Source: Charina bottae (taxonomy: Eukaryota; Chordata; Lepidosauria; Squamata; Charinaidae). From it: 64,000 nt of DNA. The stretch is from NCBI GenBank assembly GCA_023362775.1, contig JALMGJ010000005.1, positions 69,174,963 through 69,238,962 on the forward strand, read 5' to 3'. The translations under genes were made by a program, and so were the position numbers. A model generated the notes under the pieces. It did no database searches. It was not told where the DNA came from and was given only the letters and a program-made list of their open reading frames with translations. Of this stretch, positions 35,086-45,980 are shown piece by piece. How positions within the stretch are numbered: the stretch's first letter is position 1; each line of letters starts with the position of its first letter.

Positions 35086-35419
35086 AAAAGGTAAAGGTTC
35101 CCCCCACACATTTGTGCAGTCATGTCCAACTCTAGGGGCCGGTGCTCATCTCCGTTTGTTAGCCGAAGAGCCAGCGTTGTCCGAAGACGCTTCCATGGTC
35201 ATGTGGCCGCATGACGCCCGCGAAACGCTGTTACCTACCCACCAAAGTGGTACCTATTCATCTACTTGCATTTGCATGCTTTCGAATTGCTAGGTTGGCA
35301 AGAGCTGGGGCTAGTGCGGGAGCTCACTTCGTCATGTGGGGCTAGGGATTCCAACCTCTGAACTTGCAATCTTACGATCGACAAGCCTGGTGTCTTACCC
35401 ACTGAGCCACCATGCCCCC
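35086..35419 (-). mobile_element. Squam1/Sauria-type SINE
   Basis: Near full-length minus-strand copy with the perfect duplication GTCCTAATCAATA (35073-35085, 35420-35432). Confidence 0.9.
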
Positions 35420-35588
35420 GTCCTAATCAATATTATTGTTAATTGGATTCATTTATTACATTGATATCCTGCTTCCCAAGGATATGTGGGATGTGCCTTC
35501 CCAATAGCCCTGTGAGGCTGGCTAGGTTGAAAGATAGTGAGTTTAATGGCTGAATGGGGATTTGAACTTGGTTTCCTGTCTTAGTCTA

Positions 35589-35641
35589 TATATTGGAGCA
35601 AAGTAGTTACAGCTATGCTGTAACTACTTTGCTCCAATATA
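35589..35641. repeat. Perfect 24-bp inverted repeat, 5-nt loop
   Basis: TATATTGGAGCAAAGTAGTT plus ACAG (35589-35612), loop CTATG, then the exact inverse (35618-35641). It is not part of a repeat family seen elsewhere in the window. Confidence 0.9.
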
Positions 35642-36594
35642 ACTAGGTATGGTCAAAGCAGCAAACTAAAAAGATAAAAAAAATACAGGACAAATTAGTA
35701 AAAGCCACAGTTTAAAAATACAGTAATATATAATAAACATAAAACAAACAGTAAAAATATACTAAAATATTAAAAATAATTATGTAAACTGAATAACAGG
35801 TTGCATGATTCCGTGTCGCTTTCTTGCAGGGCTCAGCAGAGACCAAGGATTATTTCCCAACAGCTGCAATTGTTTCTCTGCCCCCAACTTTCATTTTTAA
35901 GGCCAACGGTAAGGTAGCATTTGATGTATCGTGCAATATTTATAATAATGGTCTCAGAAAGATGTGCCAGTAGATCTTTATCTATATAGAAAAATAAACT
36001 TTCATGCAATATGTTCAGTCAAGGGCTATTGATTTGGGTTTCAGAGATTCTCAACTTAGGTTTAACATTAAGGCCAATGTAATGCTTCAGATTTAACTCC
36101 AGAAAGGTGTTTCAGAACACGAGGAGCACCAGTGTAGCACACGCCTGCAACTCTTGAAAGCAACGTCATTCATATAAATACTTTTGATTGGCAAGCTCCA
36201 GGGGGAACTTTCACTGGCTGGTCCTGAGGATAAAAACAACCTATTCCACAAACAATAAACGAATATCCAAGAAGGAAGAGCAGGTTATGAAATACATGCA
36301 ACCTCCCTTCTTCTCATGGCCACCTTCATTGTTTAACAACTTTCATTCACATGGACTTGCTACCAAAGGCACACAGACGCTGGCCCAGACCAAGTGTGTG
36401 CAGGGTGGATTGTGCAACCATTTCTGGATTGGATCCTGAGAAGCATCAGCAGAAGCAGATGGGAGTGATCATCCACAAGCCTTGGGTAAGTCATCACAAA
36501 GTCATCCTGCCCCACAGAGGAACCAGGAGCATGTGTGTGGGGGGGGGTTATCACATTTGTGTGATGGCCCTGTTAGTGATAGACCAAAAAGATG
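35642..36594. other. Intergenic, no gene seen
   Basis: AT-rich; no supported coding or repeat feature. Confidence 0.6.
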
Positions 36595-36740
<146 letters not shown>

Positions 36741-37332
36741 AGGATAAAATTTGGATACAGGACCTTAAGTTAACTAAAGACTAACTAAAGTTAACTAAAG
36801 ACTAACTGCAAGTATTTGCATTTCCAGGAATTCTTGATAGGCCAGGTGAGTTGGCTAAAAAATTGAAAAAGGAAAGAGGAAAAATGGGACTGGCATTCAA
36901 GCCATGCTTATATCAGCTTACAACCTTAATTAAACTGTTGAGCAGTTTCTAGACTTGCAAACAAGGAATTGATACAGAGGTGGTGTTAGGTTTGCTGGAA
37001 AGAAGAAAAAAAATTCTAGTTGGTCTACAGCTACAAGACCTGCAAAGAACTGGACAGGTACAGTACTAGATAGCAGCAAATAAATCCATGAAACCATCCA
37101 GATGGTTTGCTGCCCTCTAGTGATCATTTAGATTTTTGTAGCCCAGAGCGGGCTGTCCCAATTTTTGGGGACATCAAAGTCAAATTAGGTACGTTTTTGG
37201 TTCAGCGTCATGCCACCAATGACTTTTTACAGTGCTCTCTAGATCCATTGGCCAATGAAGATCACTTAGTTGAATAAAAAAAATTATAACACCTCTCATC
37301 TTGCATTATTATTCCTTTTGTTGCTTGTGTAG

Positions 37333-37566
37333 ATGTCGGAGGAGTTTGGGCAAGTACAGACGAGTTATCAAGAGTGCCACCTCAGGTGTTAATTTTTACT
37401 GTGAAGATGGAAGAAGTGAGGATCAGCCATTGCAACACTGCAGGATATGTGCTGCCTTCAGCATGGAACGGTTGGGGACTTGGAGAGAACCTTCAAGCGA
37501 CAAAACTATCTGGAAGATTTAGAAAGGAGATGTTTAGCTGCCCCTCTGCACCTGACTGATGCACAG
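37333..37566 (+). pseudogene. Degenerate Vent-like homeobox exon 2
   Basis: A T-rich acceptor (TTTTGTTGCTTGTGTAG) precedes an open stretch ending ICAAFSMERLGT; after a one-base loss near 37480 the frame continues LERTFKRQNYLEDLERRCLA, then APLHLTDAQ. Aligned without gaps to VENTX homeodomain positions 5-43 or so, about 20 of 39 residues are identical, including AFS, FKR, YL, ERR and LA. The exon stops at the same residue (Q) as VENTX exon 2, but the donor there is ATGAAG instead of GTGAAG. No helix 3 exon or N-terminal exon was found nearby. Best read as a decayed tandem Vent paralogue, not a retrocopy. Confidence 0.7.
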
Positions 37567-37637
37567 ATGAAGAGGGAAAGAAATTCTGGATCGCATTATA
37601 GGCTATAATCTTTGAGCTACTTCAGTATGGGGCATAT

Positions 37638-37780
37638 GTGGGGGCGGATGTCAAAAAATCAAAATGGTGACTGTGACACTGAAGCCCTACTTTTTACATG
37701 CATCATAAAAGAGCAGGGCTTTGACTGCACAGTCTCTATTTTGATTTTTTAAAAGTTCTCCTGTGGACATCTCTGCTGGA
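37638..37780. repeat. Foldback repeat with GTCAAAAAATCAAAATGG phrase
   Basis: GATGTCAAAAAATCAAAATG at the left and ATTTTGATTTTTTAAAAG ... GTGGACATC at the right form imperfect inverted ends. Related pieces lie at 9750-9860, 39020-39120 and 45150-45235. Confidence 0.45.
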
Positions 37781-37789
37781 ATAGTACTA

Positions 37790-38016
37790 CAGGTAATCCT
37801 CATTTAGCGACTGCCTCATTTAGTGACCGTTCAGTTACAACGGTGAAGAAAAAGTAACTTTGCGACCAATCCTCATATTTACAACCTTCATAGGTCTGTA
37901 AAGCAATGGAAAGCTGAAGTAAGATCATAAGCACAGTCATGGTTTCACTTAGTGACCACTTCGCTTAATGACCGAGTTGCCGTTCCCAATTGTGGTTGCT
38001 AAACAAGGACTACCAA
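37790..38016. mobile_element. Tc1/mariner-like element (CAGGTAGTCCTC ends), copy 2
   Basis: Left end CAGGTAATCCTCATTTAGCG, right end AACAAGGACTACCAA, TA on both sides (37788-37789, 38017-38018). A diverged relative of the element at 7858. Confidence 0.65.
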
Positions 38017-38018
38017 TA

Positions 38019-39652
38019 TTGGCTATTGAAGCATCGATTCAACAGAAGTGGCTTTGAAAAGTTTTTCGAGCAAGTAGAAAGATCTATACCAAACTGAACA
38101 GATGGAAATGAAAAAACTCCAGTGTATGTATACTTTATTCCAAGGCAGGTCCCAGAGTGTTTCGAGGAAAAACACCTTTATCACGGGACTACAATGACAG
38201 ATACAACATTTATAGAACACATCCATCAAAGTTATGAATAGAAAATATCACCACATATTAACTAATTTGAATCAGAGAAGGCTCAACATACATACTGTAC
38301 ATAAAACACCCAAGGAATAAAACAGAGAATGTGGAGGAATTTTGGGAATGTACACAGCTTGGAAAGGAAAACAAACTATTAACTAATTAAAACCAAAATA
38401 AAAATATTAATAATATATCAGTAAGCAAAGCCCAAATCCATACATAGAAATAATAATCAGTAATCCGTGCTACAACTAAACTTTTGGTAAGGCTGTAAAA
38501 ACATTCCCTGTTGGTTTGTTTTAACCAATTCATAGCTTTTTTCCTTTCTAAATGGTGCATCATTTCCAAAATCTGTTCTCCCGCTTTAGCCTTTAGGTAT
38601 TTGGTTTATATATGTATGTATAGTTCAGTGTTTCATAATGACAAATGGGCTGTTTGTGTGAGTGTACTCATAATTTTGATGAATTGTAAAAATGTTACTT
38701 CTATCATGGCAATTTTAGCAGAAAGGGGTTTTCCCTCAAAACACACTGGGTCCTAGTTTGGTATAATGAAGATGTCTGCCATATTTCTTTCTTCTCCATT
38801 TGAAAAGGTGTTTTTTTTTTTTTAGAATTTTAGGAGGAAATGACCTTGTAGGGAATACTCCAGATCTGGATTTCTTGTGGCAAGTTTTTGACTCACAAAG
38901 TTTATAAAAGAGCGTGTAGTCTTTTAAAAGGCCTCATAAAAATCTTGTGTGTGTGTGTGTGTGTTCAGGGCAGCTGTTTATGCTTCTTCATTAGGGTTGC
39001 CCAGCACTTCAGATCTGAGGTCTTTGCAGGGTATGGTCAAAAAAGTCAAGATGGCAACTATGACTGTGTGGCTGAAGCTCCGCTTGTCTTTTGTGTGACT
39101 CTTTAAAGGGCTGTTCCTGCAAGTAACTGATCCATTTGAGATCACTGGAGAAATTGCCCTTCCATCTCCTCCCAGCATTTTTATTATAATGGGTCTCTGT
39201 GATGCTCAGAGACTTTGCAAAAGATGATCCTAGAGGTGCAGAGCTTTGCTTTGCAACACGTGGACACCGAGGGAGGTATTCATTGATCCATTGGCACCAA
39301 CTGGCGCCATGTTACCTGCTCTGGACTAGGTTTCATCGTATACAACCTTTTTAAAAAGGCAAGGTAATGTACTATTATTGTCTGTAGTATCCTTTGAAAA
39401 TAAGTTGACAATTTATCAAGGATTTTTAATTTTTTAATTTTTTTAAAATATTTTTTCCCTCTTAATAGCAGAGTGGATATGTTTTTCAAAGGACACGTCT
39501 TCATTTAAAAGAGATTAAGATGAAAAATATATTGCAGTTTACGTTACAAGTGATTTTGGCTTCAAGTGTCCTATTCTGGAGTGAGCAAGCAAGGAATGAA
39601 TTGTGTTGCTTAATTTAGGTTTGACTGTCCATACTGAACTATGTTCAGTAAG
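38019..39652. other. Intergenic, no gene seen
   Basis: Contains a (GT)n tract at 38946-38963 and a diverged GTCAAAAAAGTCAAGATGGC repeat piece at 39020-39120. No supported gene. Confidence 0.6.
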
Positions 39653-39653
39653 G

Positions 39654-39702
39654 GAGCGTGGTGGCTCAGCGGGTAAGACGTCAGGCTTGTCGATGGAAGG
39701 TC
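39654..39702 (+). repeat. Squam1/Sauria-type SINE, head only
   Basis: GGGAGCGTGGTGGCTCAGCG, then GGTAAGACGTCAGGCTTGTC, matches the first 50 bp of the SINE. The rest is absent. Confidence 0.7.
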
Positions 39703-40005
39703 GCTTTTTTATGTTAAAGGAAAGTCATTGGTTGCAAAGACAACATGATAGTGATCTTTAAACCTTCTCCCTTCATCAGGGGCTGGAAAGTAGGAAAGAG
39801 GCCAAGTGAAGAAGCAAAGGTGATGCCTGCCCCTCCTCCAAGAATCACTCTCTTTTTGCTTGCTCATATTTCCATACAGCTGAATCCATGTTCTCCTGCT
39901 ATGTTCTCCAGAGAGACATGATACATCAGCAGACAACGCATTCTAGAGGAAGAGGACAGATAAACAATCAGACAAGCAGCAACCATCAATGACTGATACC
40001 TTCAG

Positions 40006-40322
40006 TAAAGGTAAAGGTAAAGGTTCCCCCCGCACATTTGTGCAGTCGTCTCCGACTCTAGGGGCCGGTGCTCATCTCCGTTTGTTAGCCGAAGAGCCAG
40101 CGTTGTCCGAAGACGCTTCCGCGGTCATGTGGCCGGCATGACGCGTGCGGAATGCTGTTACCATCCGACCGAAGTGGTACCTATTTATCTACTTGCATTT
40201 GCATGCTTTCGAATTGCTAGGTTGGCAATCGCTGGGGCGAGTGCGGGAGCTCACTCCGTCACGCGGGGCTAGGGATTCGAACCTCCAAACTTGCGACCTT
40301 ACGATCAACAAGCCACCACGCC
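40006..40322 (-). mobile_element. Squam1/Sauria-type SINE with a small deletion in the head
   Basis: Minus-strand copy with repeated GGTAAA at its tail. About 20 bp between GATCAACAAGCC and CACCACGCCCC are missing compared with the other copies. A short duplication of CCTTCAG may flank it. Confidence 0.85.
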
Positions 40323-41356
40323 CCTTCAGACAAAAAGGAAAAATATGGCCCTTTTCCCATCAGAGGCAGAGGTCCCATTACTATGCTACAGTATCTGGAA
40401 GGAGAATTCAGGTGTGTCAAGGGATAACCTGCTTCCTCTGCTCACCCTCTCTGGGCCTAGGACAGGGTGGCTTGGGCCACCAAAATCGCTTGGAAAGAGC
40501 ACTAGTAATTGTTTCTACTGTTCAGTCACTGGCTTCTTCTGGGCAATGTGGCATAGAAAAATGGTCAATAACACCTATTGATACATCTGAATTTTCTCTC
40601 TGAATAGTCCACAAATTGGATTTCTGTTTCTTACTGAGATACTCAGAGAGAAAGGGATGGTGGGCAAGTGGGCAGAGGAAGGCCATCAAAAGGATGTTTA
40701 GAGGAATAGCCACTTTTCCCTTTCGTCTTGTCTTTCTCACTGGATGGTATGGAGGACTCAGCTTGATCCGTTCCTAACCACCATGTCACTTAGATGGAGA
40801 GTGCAGGTAAGTTCATCAGAAGAGGATATGTTCCTTTTCTTAGCATTTTAGAACGCATCACCCAATGAGAGAGGGTGAGGAAGCACCACCACAAATATGA
40901 CCCTCCCAACCACAGTGCTCAGAGAAAAAACAGCAAGAACAATTTGATAGGAGTGGCAGAAATGCAAACTTTCTGTTTTCCAGGGTTGCTGAATGGCAGA
41001 AAAAGGATAATCATTTACTCTTTTCACGTACTAAGAATTTGTTTATTCACCTCCCTGCATCAGTGGACTCCCCACACTCCCAAAATATAAACCTTAGAGC
41101 TGGTATATAAGTTGTCATTGTAATTTGGCCCCAAGTTCAAGGTGACTTACTGCCTTGTTAATACATCTTGTACTTTATTCTTCAAGGATGATTGAAGATT
41201 GACAGTCTATATTCATAACGGAAGTTTAAATTAATGCAGGAAGGGCTTCCTTACATACAGCACACTACGTAGCAAGGGAAATGTAGGCACTTGGAATACA
41301 GTTTATAGGAAAACAATTAAAAGACTAATTAAAAATAACATGAAATGACTTAAACA
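40323..41356. other. Intergenic, no gene seen
   Basis: No supported ORF, RNA or repeat. Confidence 0.6.
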
Positions 41357-41590
41357 TAGTCTGACCATATTTCCTTGGAGGGAAAATGGGACCCTAACCT
41401 ACCCACGGCTCGCCGGACAAAGTGGGCGTGTGCGTGCATGTGCATGTGTGCGTGCAGGCGCGTGCGCGCTTTGTCGTGGGAACTTTCAAAAACGGGACAA
41501 AATGGATATTTTTCTTAAAACGACGGGACGGTCGGGAATTGTTTAAAAAACAAGACTGTCCCGTTCAAAACGGGATGTATGGTCAGCCTA
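41357..41590. mobile_element. hAT-like element with TAGNCTGACCATA ends
   Basis: Left end TAGTCTGACCATATTTCC, right end GGATGTATGGTCAGCCTA; perfect 8-bp duplication CTTAAACA (41349-41356, 41591-41598). The interior has a 50-bp alternating purine-pyrimidine run (GTGTGCGTGCATGTGCATG type) and two AACGGGAC phrases. Confidence 0.8.
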
Positions 41591-42190
41591 CTTAAACAGA
41601 TATAAGGAACTGTCTCCAATATTTAACATTCAGTGCAAAGCATAAATATTTACGTAGTGGTTAGCAGTTGGGGAAAACTGTAGGGAAGGAGAGAATGTGT
41701 TACTGAAAGCTTCTTTCACAATATTTTTATCATGTTTCATTATTTTTGCTTTTTGTATTTTTTTGGTATGTTTATTTCTATGTGGTTTTTGGTTAGGCTT
41801 ATGTAATAAGTTTAATTTTTAAAAAAGGATGATTCTTACTTAAATGTAAGTCAACTGGGCAGTATAGCAATGTAGTTATAGCAATAAATATTGATTTCAA
41901 GGAGCCCGACTCCCAGGCAAACTTGCAGCCCATTGAGAATAAGTCCTTGCCTTATTTCTACTATCTTGATAACTCAAGGCCTTTGGCTCACCTCTATCCT
42001 GCTGCTTCAGCACCACGGACAGCTGCTCCTTCTCAGGGGCAAGGGGTGGCCGGAGCAGAATAGCCAAAAGTTCAGAGCAGTTTCGACCTGAGCAAGTGAT
42101 GCTTCTTGCTTCTTTAGGCTAGAAGATACCAACCTGTTTTGGCTGAAGACTAATTGACGGGTCTCTGGAAAAAGAAGGCTAGAAGGAAAA

Positions 42191-42882
42191 ACTGGCTAGG
42201 AGCTGGGTGACCTTGGGCCATTCACTCTCTCTCAGCCCAACTCACCTCACAGGGTTGTTGTTGTGGGGAAAAGAGGAGGAGGGACGAGTATTAGGTATGT
42301 TCGCCGCCTTGAGTTATTTATAAAAATAATAAAGGCGGGATTTTTGTTGTTGTTATTGATTTGTTCAGTCGTCTCCGACTCTTCGTGACTTCATGGACCA
42401 GCCCACGCCAGAGCTTCCTGTTGCCTGTCACCATCCCCAGCTCCCCCACGGTTGAGTCCGTCACCTCCAGAATATCATCCATCCATCCATCTTGCCCTTG
42501 GTCAGCCCCTCTTCCTTTTGCCTTCCACTTTCCCTAGCATCAGCATCTTCTCCAGGGTATCCTGTCTTCTCATTATGTGGCCAAAGTACTTCTTCAGTTT
42601 TGCCTTTAATATCATTCCCTCAAGTGAGCAGTCTGGCTTTATTTCCTGGAGTATGGACTGGTTTGATCTTCTTGCAGTCCAAGTCACTCTCAGAATTTTC
42701 CTCCAACACCACAGTTCAAAAGCATCTATCTTCCTGCGCTCAGCCTTCCTTATGGTCCAGCTCTCACAGCCATAGGTTACTACGGGGAATACCATTGCTT
42801 TAACTATGCAGACCTTTGTTGTCAGTGTGATGTCTCTGCTCTTAACTATTAAAGGCGGGATAGAAAATAAATAATAAAAAGC
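42191..42882 (+). mobile_element. tRNA-derived SINE (5'-truncated) split by a BovB insertion
   Basis: The SINE body (GCTGGGTGACCTTGGGCC, GTTGTTGTTGTGGGG, GCCGCCTTGAGTTATTTAT) runs to 42341. It resumes at 42850 with AAAGGCGGGATAGAAAATAA after the BovB segment. Confidence 0.8.
42342..42849 (-). pseudogene. BovB (RTE) LINE 3' fragment
   Basis: On the minus strand it encodes reverse-transcriptase C-terminal sequence: VVTYGCESWTIRKAERRK, then IDAFELWCWRKILRVTWTAR and SNQSILQEIKPDCSLEGM. It is 5'-truncated and the frame breaks near its 3' end. TAAAGGCGGGAT flanks it on both sides (42330-42341, 42850-42861), a 12-bp target duplication inside the host SINE. Confidence 0.88.
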
Positions 42883-43879
42883 AAATAAACCCTTTTGTGT
42901 GTGTAGATTCACAGGGTTCACCAATTTGGATTTTTTGAATGGAGGACTCTCAAGCCACTGTTGCTTTTGGCCGTTTCTGGCCCATCAGCAGATTTCCAGG
43001 TCTGACCTTTCTATAGTTGCATTCAGATCCGTTGTCTCACCACAGTGACAGCCCTTCAGGTCTATGCTACTCTACATCCTATGCAGACAGTTACTTGAGT
43101 TGCCCTATTGAATCCAAGGGGGCTTGGTTTGTTGGTTTGTTTTTGAGTAGACATGTAGAACAGCCAAGCCACCACCATTCACCACCTCCAGCCCCACCAG
43201 TCCCAATTTATAGTAAGATGGTCCCTTCAAGCCATTTCATAATAGAACTCGGGTTTCCTTTCCCCCAAGTCAAACCTTTTTAAAAGGTAAGGATCACCTT
43301 CATCAGGCTTTGCAGGGACCCCACGATTATGAAGTTTTCTCCCATGTTTTATTTTTTTCATTACTTCAAATCATTCTTCATTACAGCATCACTCTATTTT
43401 CATACCCACTTCAGTCAACTGGACTATTCATATTTCTTAGAGATTAATCCACAGGAGGCATGATTAAGGGACCTCCAAAATCAAGTTTTAAAAGTAAGGG
43501 TGTTAACTTAAAGTTCCTTCCTTCTCTGCTTTTCAAAAGTTCACAGAACATCCTTAGAACCTTACTTGAAACGTCTTCCACCGTCCTTCAGTTCTGTCCA
43601 CTAATCCTTTTTATTTAGTTACTAGTTTAACTTTATTACTAACCCCAAATGTCCCTGCATTTCCCACAATTGCAGATTCCCTGTAGCTTTCTATCCCCAT
43701 GCTTTGCTTCCCCCCCCCCCCCCCCGTTTCTGATTAAGAGCTCTGGAATATCCGAAAGCTCGCTCACTATTTTGAGCCAATCGGATTGACCTAATACTTT
43801 TGTGGCACATGAATATACACTGAGAACACCGCCCCCCCCCAGTGTTTGATCTGTGACTGTATATTTTAATGAACTAAAG
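42883..43879. other. Intergenic, no gene seen
   Basis: Holds two C runs (43711-43725, 43832-43840). At 43728-43775, CTGATTAAGAGCTCTGG, then CCGAAAGCTCG, may be a decayed hammerhead-type repeat. No gene. Confidence 0.5.
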
Positions 43880-44143
43880 CATAGCTTTCCAAAGTGTGTG
43901 TCGCGACATACTACTGTGTCGCCTGCGGTGTCCTGGCGTGTCGCGCGCAAACCCAGAAGCGCTGGTGCGGGGAACCGGAACAAGCGGCACCCCCGCCAAT
44001 CAGCTTGATTGTCGGGGGTGCTGCTTGTTCCGGTTCCCCCCATCAGCGCTTCTGGGTTTGCGCGCGACACACCAGGACATCGCAGGCCGCGCCGCCGCCG
44101 CCGTTGGTGTGTGTCACCAACATGAAAAGTTTGGAAAGCTCTG
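43880..44143. mobile_element. hAT foldback MITE, TGTGTCGC family, copy 3
   Basis: Ends CATAGCTTTCCAAAGTGTG and AAAGTTTGGAAAGCTCTG. Flanks AACTAAAG (43872-43879) and TACTAAAG (44144-44151) match at seven of eight. The interior is a foldback: AACCCAGAAGCGCTG near 43950 is repeated inverted near 44043, and GGCACCCCCGCCAATCAGC pairs with GTCGGGGGTGCTG. Confidence 0.88.
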
Positions 44144-44852
44144 TACTAAAGGCTACTCCCCTACCCCACCCCCTGCGTGCACACTACACAGCTTCCTCTG
44201 ACATCAGATAGCAAGGAGAAGCTGGCTTGCCATTTTGCTTTGCCACTTACCCTCTGGCAAGATTGGCAATTTCTGGAGAAAGCCTGTTGATTTCTCACCA
44301 GCAGCCCACTGCATCCCAACCCACTCACCCTTTTGCCCTCTGATTCTGGCTATGGAAGACAAGGCTAGTGGGGATCACCACCCCCACCCCCCATGGTGCC
44401 TTTCAGCGTCCAGCCACGCCCCCCCCCCCCAGTTCTTTCAGATTTGCAACTAGGATTGCATTGTGATGTTCAGCTCAGGGGGGGGTGTCAATACAATAGA
44501 AAGAGATGATGAGGCCCCCTTTAGGGGTAGTTGACCTTTTCTCAGTGGTGTGTAAGCCTCATCCAACACACACACACACTCACAGACACAGAGACTCTCA
44601 CCACTGCTCTTTCTTTCTTCTCACCCCCCTGCCTTGACCTGGGCCCAGTCCAACTTTTTTACAATATTTGGGCCAATGATTGGCTCCGACCCTCCATAAG
44701 GGCCCTGGGATAGATAGCCCTTAGCTATTCCAGAACATGTTTTCACCACCTGGTATGTCAGTGGTGTTGAAGTTCAATTCCCATAAATTGCCAGCCAGTA
44801 TAATCAAAGGAAGGGCTACTGCTGCGAAATTCCAGCCTTCACGGGATGGCAG
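44144..44852. other. Intergenic, no gene seen
   Basis: C-rich, with short C runs and a (CA)n tract at 44565-44579. No supported gene. Confidence 0.6.
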
Positions 44853-45010
44853 GAGGGAAGGGAAGGGAAGGGAAGGAGGAGAAGAGAGGAGAGGAGAGGA
44901 GAGGAGAGGAAAGGAGAGGAAAGGAGAGGAAAGGAGAGGAAAGGAGAGGAAAGGAAAGGAAAGGAAAGGAAAGGAAAGGAAAGGAAAGGAAAGGAAAGGA
45001 AAGGAAAAAA
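44853..45010. repeat. Polypurine pentanucleotide array (GGAAA/GGAGA/GGAAG)
   Basis: About 158 bp of uninterrupted purines, moving from GGAAG through AGGAG and AAGGAGAGG to pure AAGGA units. The long Phe-Leu-Ser-Pro open frames on the minus strand are read-through of this array. Confidence 0.95.
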
Positions 45011-45039
45011 AGAAGAGTTTTGTAGCTCTGACATGGGCA

Positions 45040-45980
45040 CCAGTTTGGGGAAACCGAGAGCTGAGCAGCAGAAGTGAGCACTGGATCAGATTAGCCCCCG
45101 AACGGCCGACTTCGGTCGCAGAGAAGTCGTCTCTTCCTCCGTGCCACAAGGGTGTCCGCAGGGTGTGGTCAAAAAAGTCAAGATGGCGGCTACGGCGGAA
45201 ACATCTTAACTTTTTGACCTTGCCCTGAGGACATTCCTGCTGCCACCAGAAGGTCTGCGCCTCCCCCTTCGCGCCTTTCAGCCATTCACACGCCGCTCTG
45301 ATTGGGCGCTTTAGCAACTCGCCTTTTGGTCAGCGATCGGCGGTGGCGGCGGGCGTCAACTGAGTTGATCGGATTTGGCGGTGACCCCGATCCTTGAGAG
45401 CGGAGAGGCGACCCCCGCTGATAGGGTCCGACGCCCGAGTCTGGCTCCTCGCCCTCCCACTGCCAGCGCGGCGCATTTCAAAGCGAGCAGCCGCTAATGT
45501 TTTTACAAAGCTGATCAAAGGCCACGCCGGATAAAATAAATGACTCGCAGGCACTCCCAGGCTGACTCGGGGAAGGGAGGAAAAATGACCCCTCGGGGGG
45601 GCCTGAAGCGGTCGAACGCAGTCTCGGCGGACCTTCCACGTGGCTTGCCAGTAAATCGCTGCCGCTTTAAGGGTTTGACCAGGCCCGGGCTAATGAAACT
45701 GCCTGTTTCGCCCCTGGGACATCCGGAACGAGGCAAGAGCTGTTAAGTCACACACTTCAGAGGGGATCCCCATTGCGCAATTAAAGCTCTAGGCTGGAAT
45801 GGACTCAGCTAAGTCTTCAGACTCTGACCGCGGCTCCTGCAATAGGCGTCTCTGCCCGCCACCTAGCGGACAAGGAATGAAGCACAGCTCGCATCTCCTG
45901 GCTCCCTCGTCTAGCAACGCTCCTCGCGAGCCCTCCGACTCGAAATCCTTGAAGGACGTAACCCAAAGCTTTACCCCATA
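45040..45980. promoter_or_regulatory. Orphan CpG-rich block
   Basis: GC-rich with many CpGs, in an AT-rich setting and not explained by a known gene. It holds GATCAAAGG (45513-45521, TCF-type), a perfect ATTGCGCAAT palindrome (45772-45781, C/EBP-type) and CCCGGGC/GGCGG runs. A foldback repeat sits in it at 45150-45235. It could be the start of an unannotated transcript or a regulatory island. A 74-codon open frame at 45799-46023 has no recognisable domain and is not called. Confidence 0.45.
45150..45235. repeat. Foldback repeat with GTCAAAAAAGTCAAGATGGC
   Basis: GTCCGCAGGGTGTGGTCAAA at the left pairs with AACTTTTTGACCTTGCCC-TGAGGAC at the right. The shared phrase recurs at 39024 and in diverged form at 37638. 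Confidence 0.55.

Noticed and set aside
44721..45317. 198-codon minus-strand frame rich in Phe, Leu, Ser and Pro, with overlapping relatives
   Set aside because: It is read-through of the polypurine pentanucleotide array; no domain and no start context.
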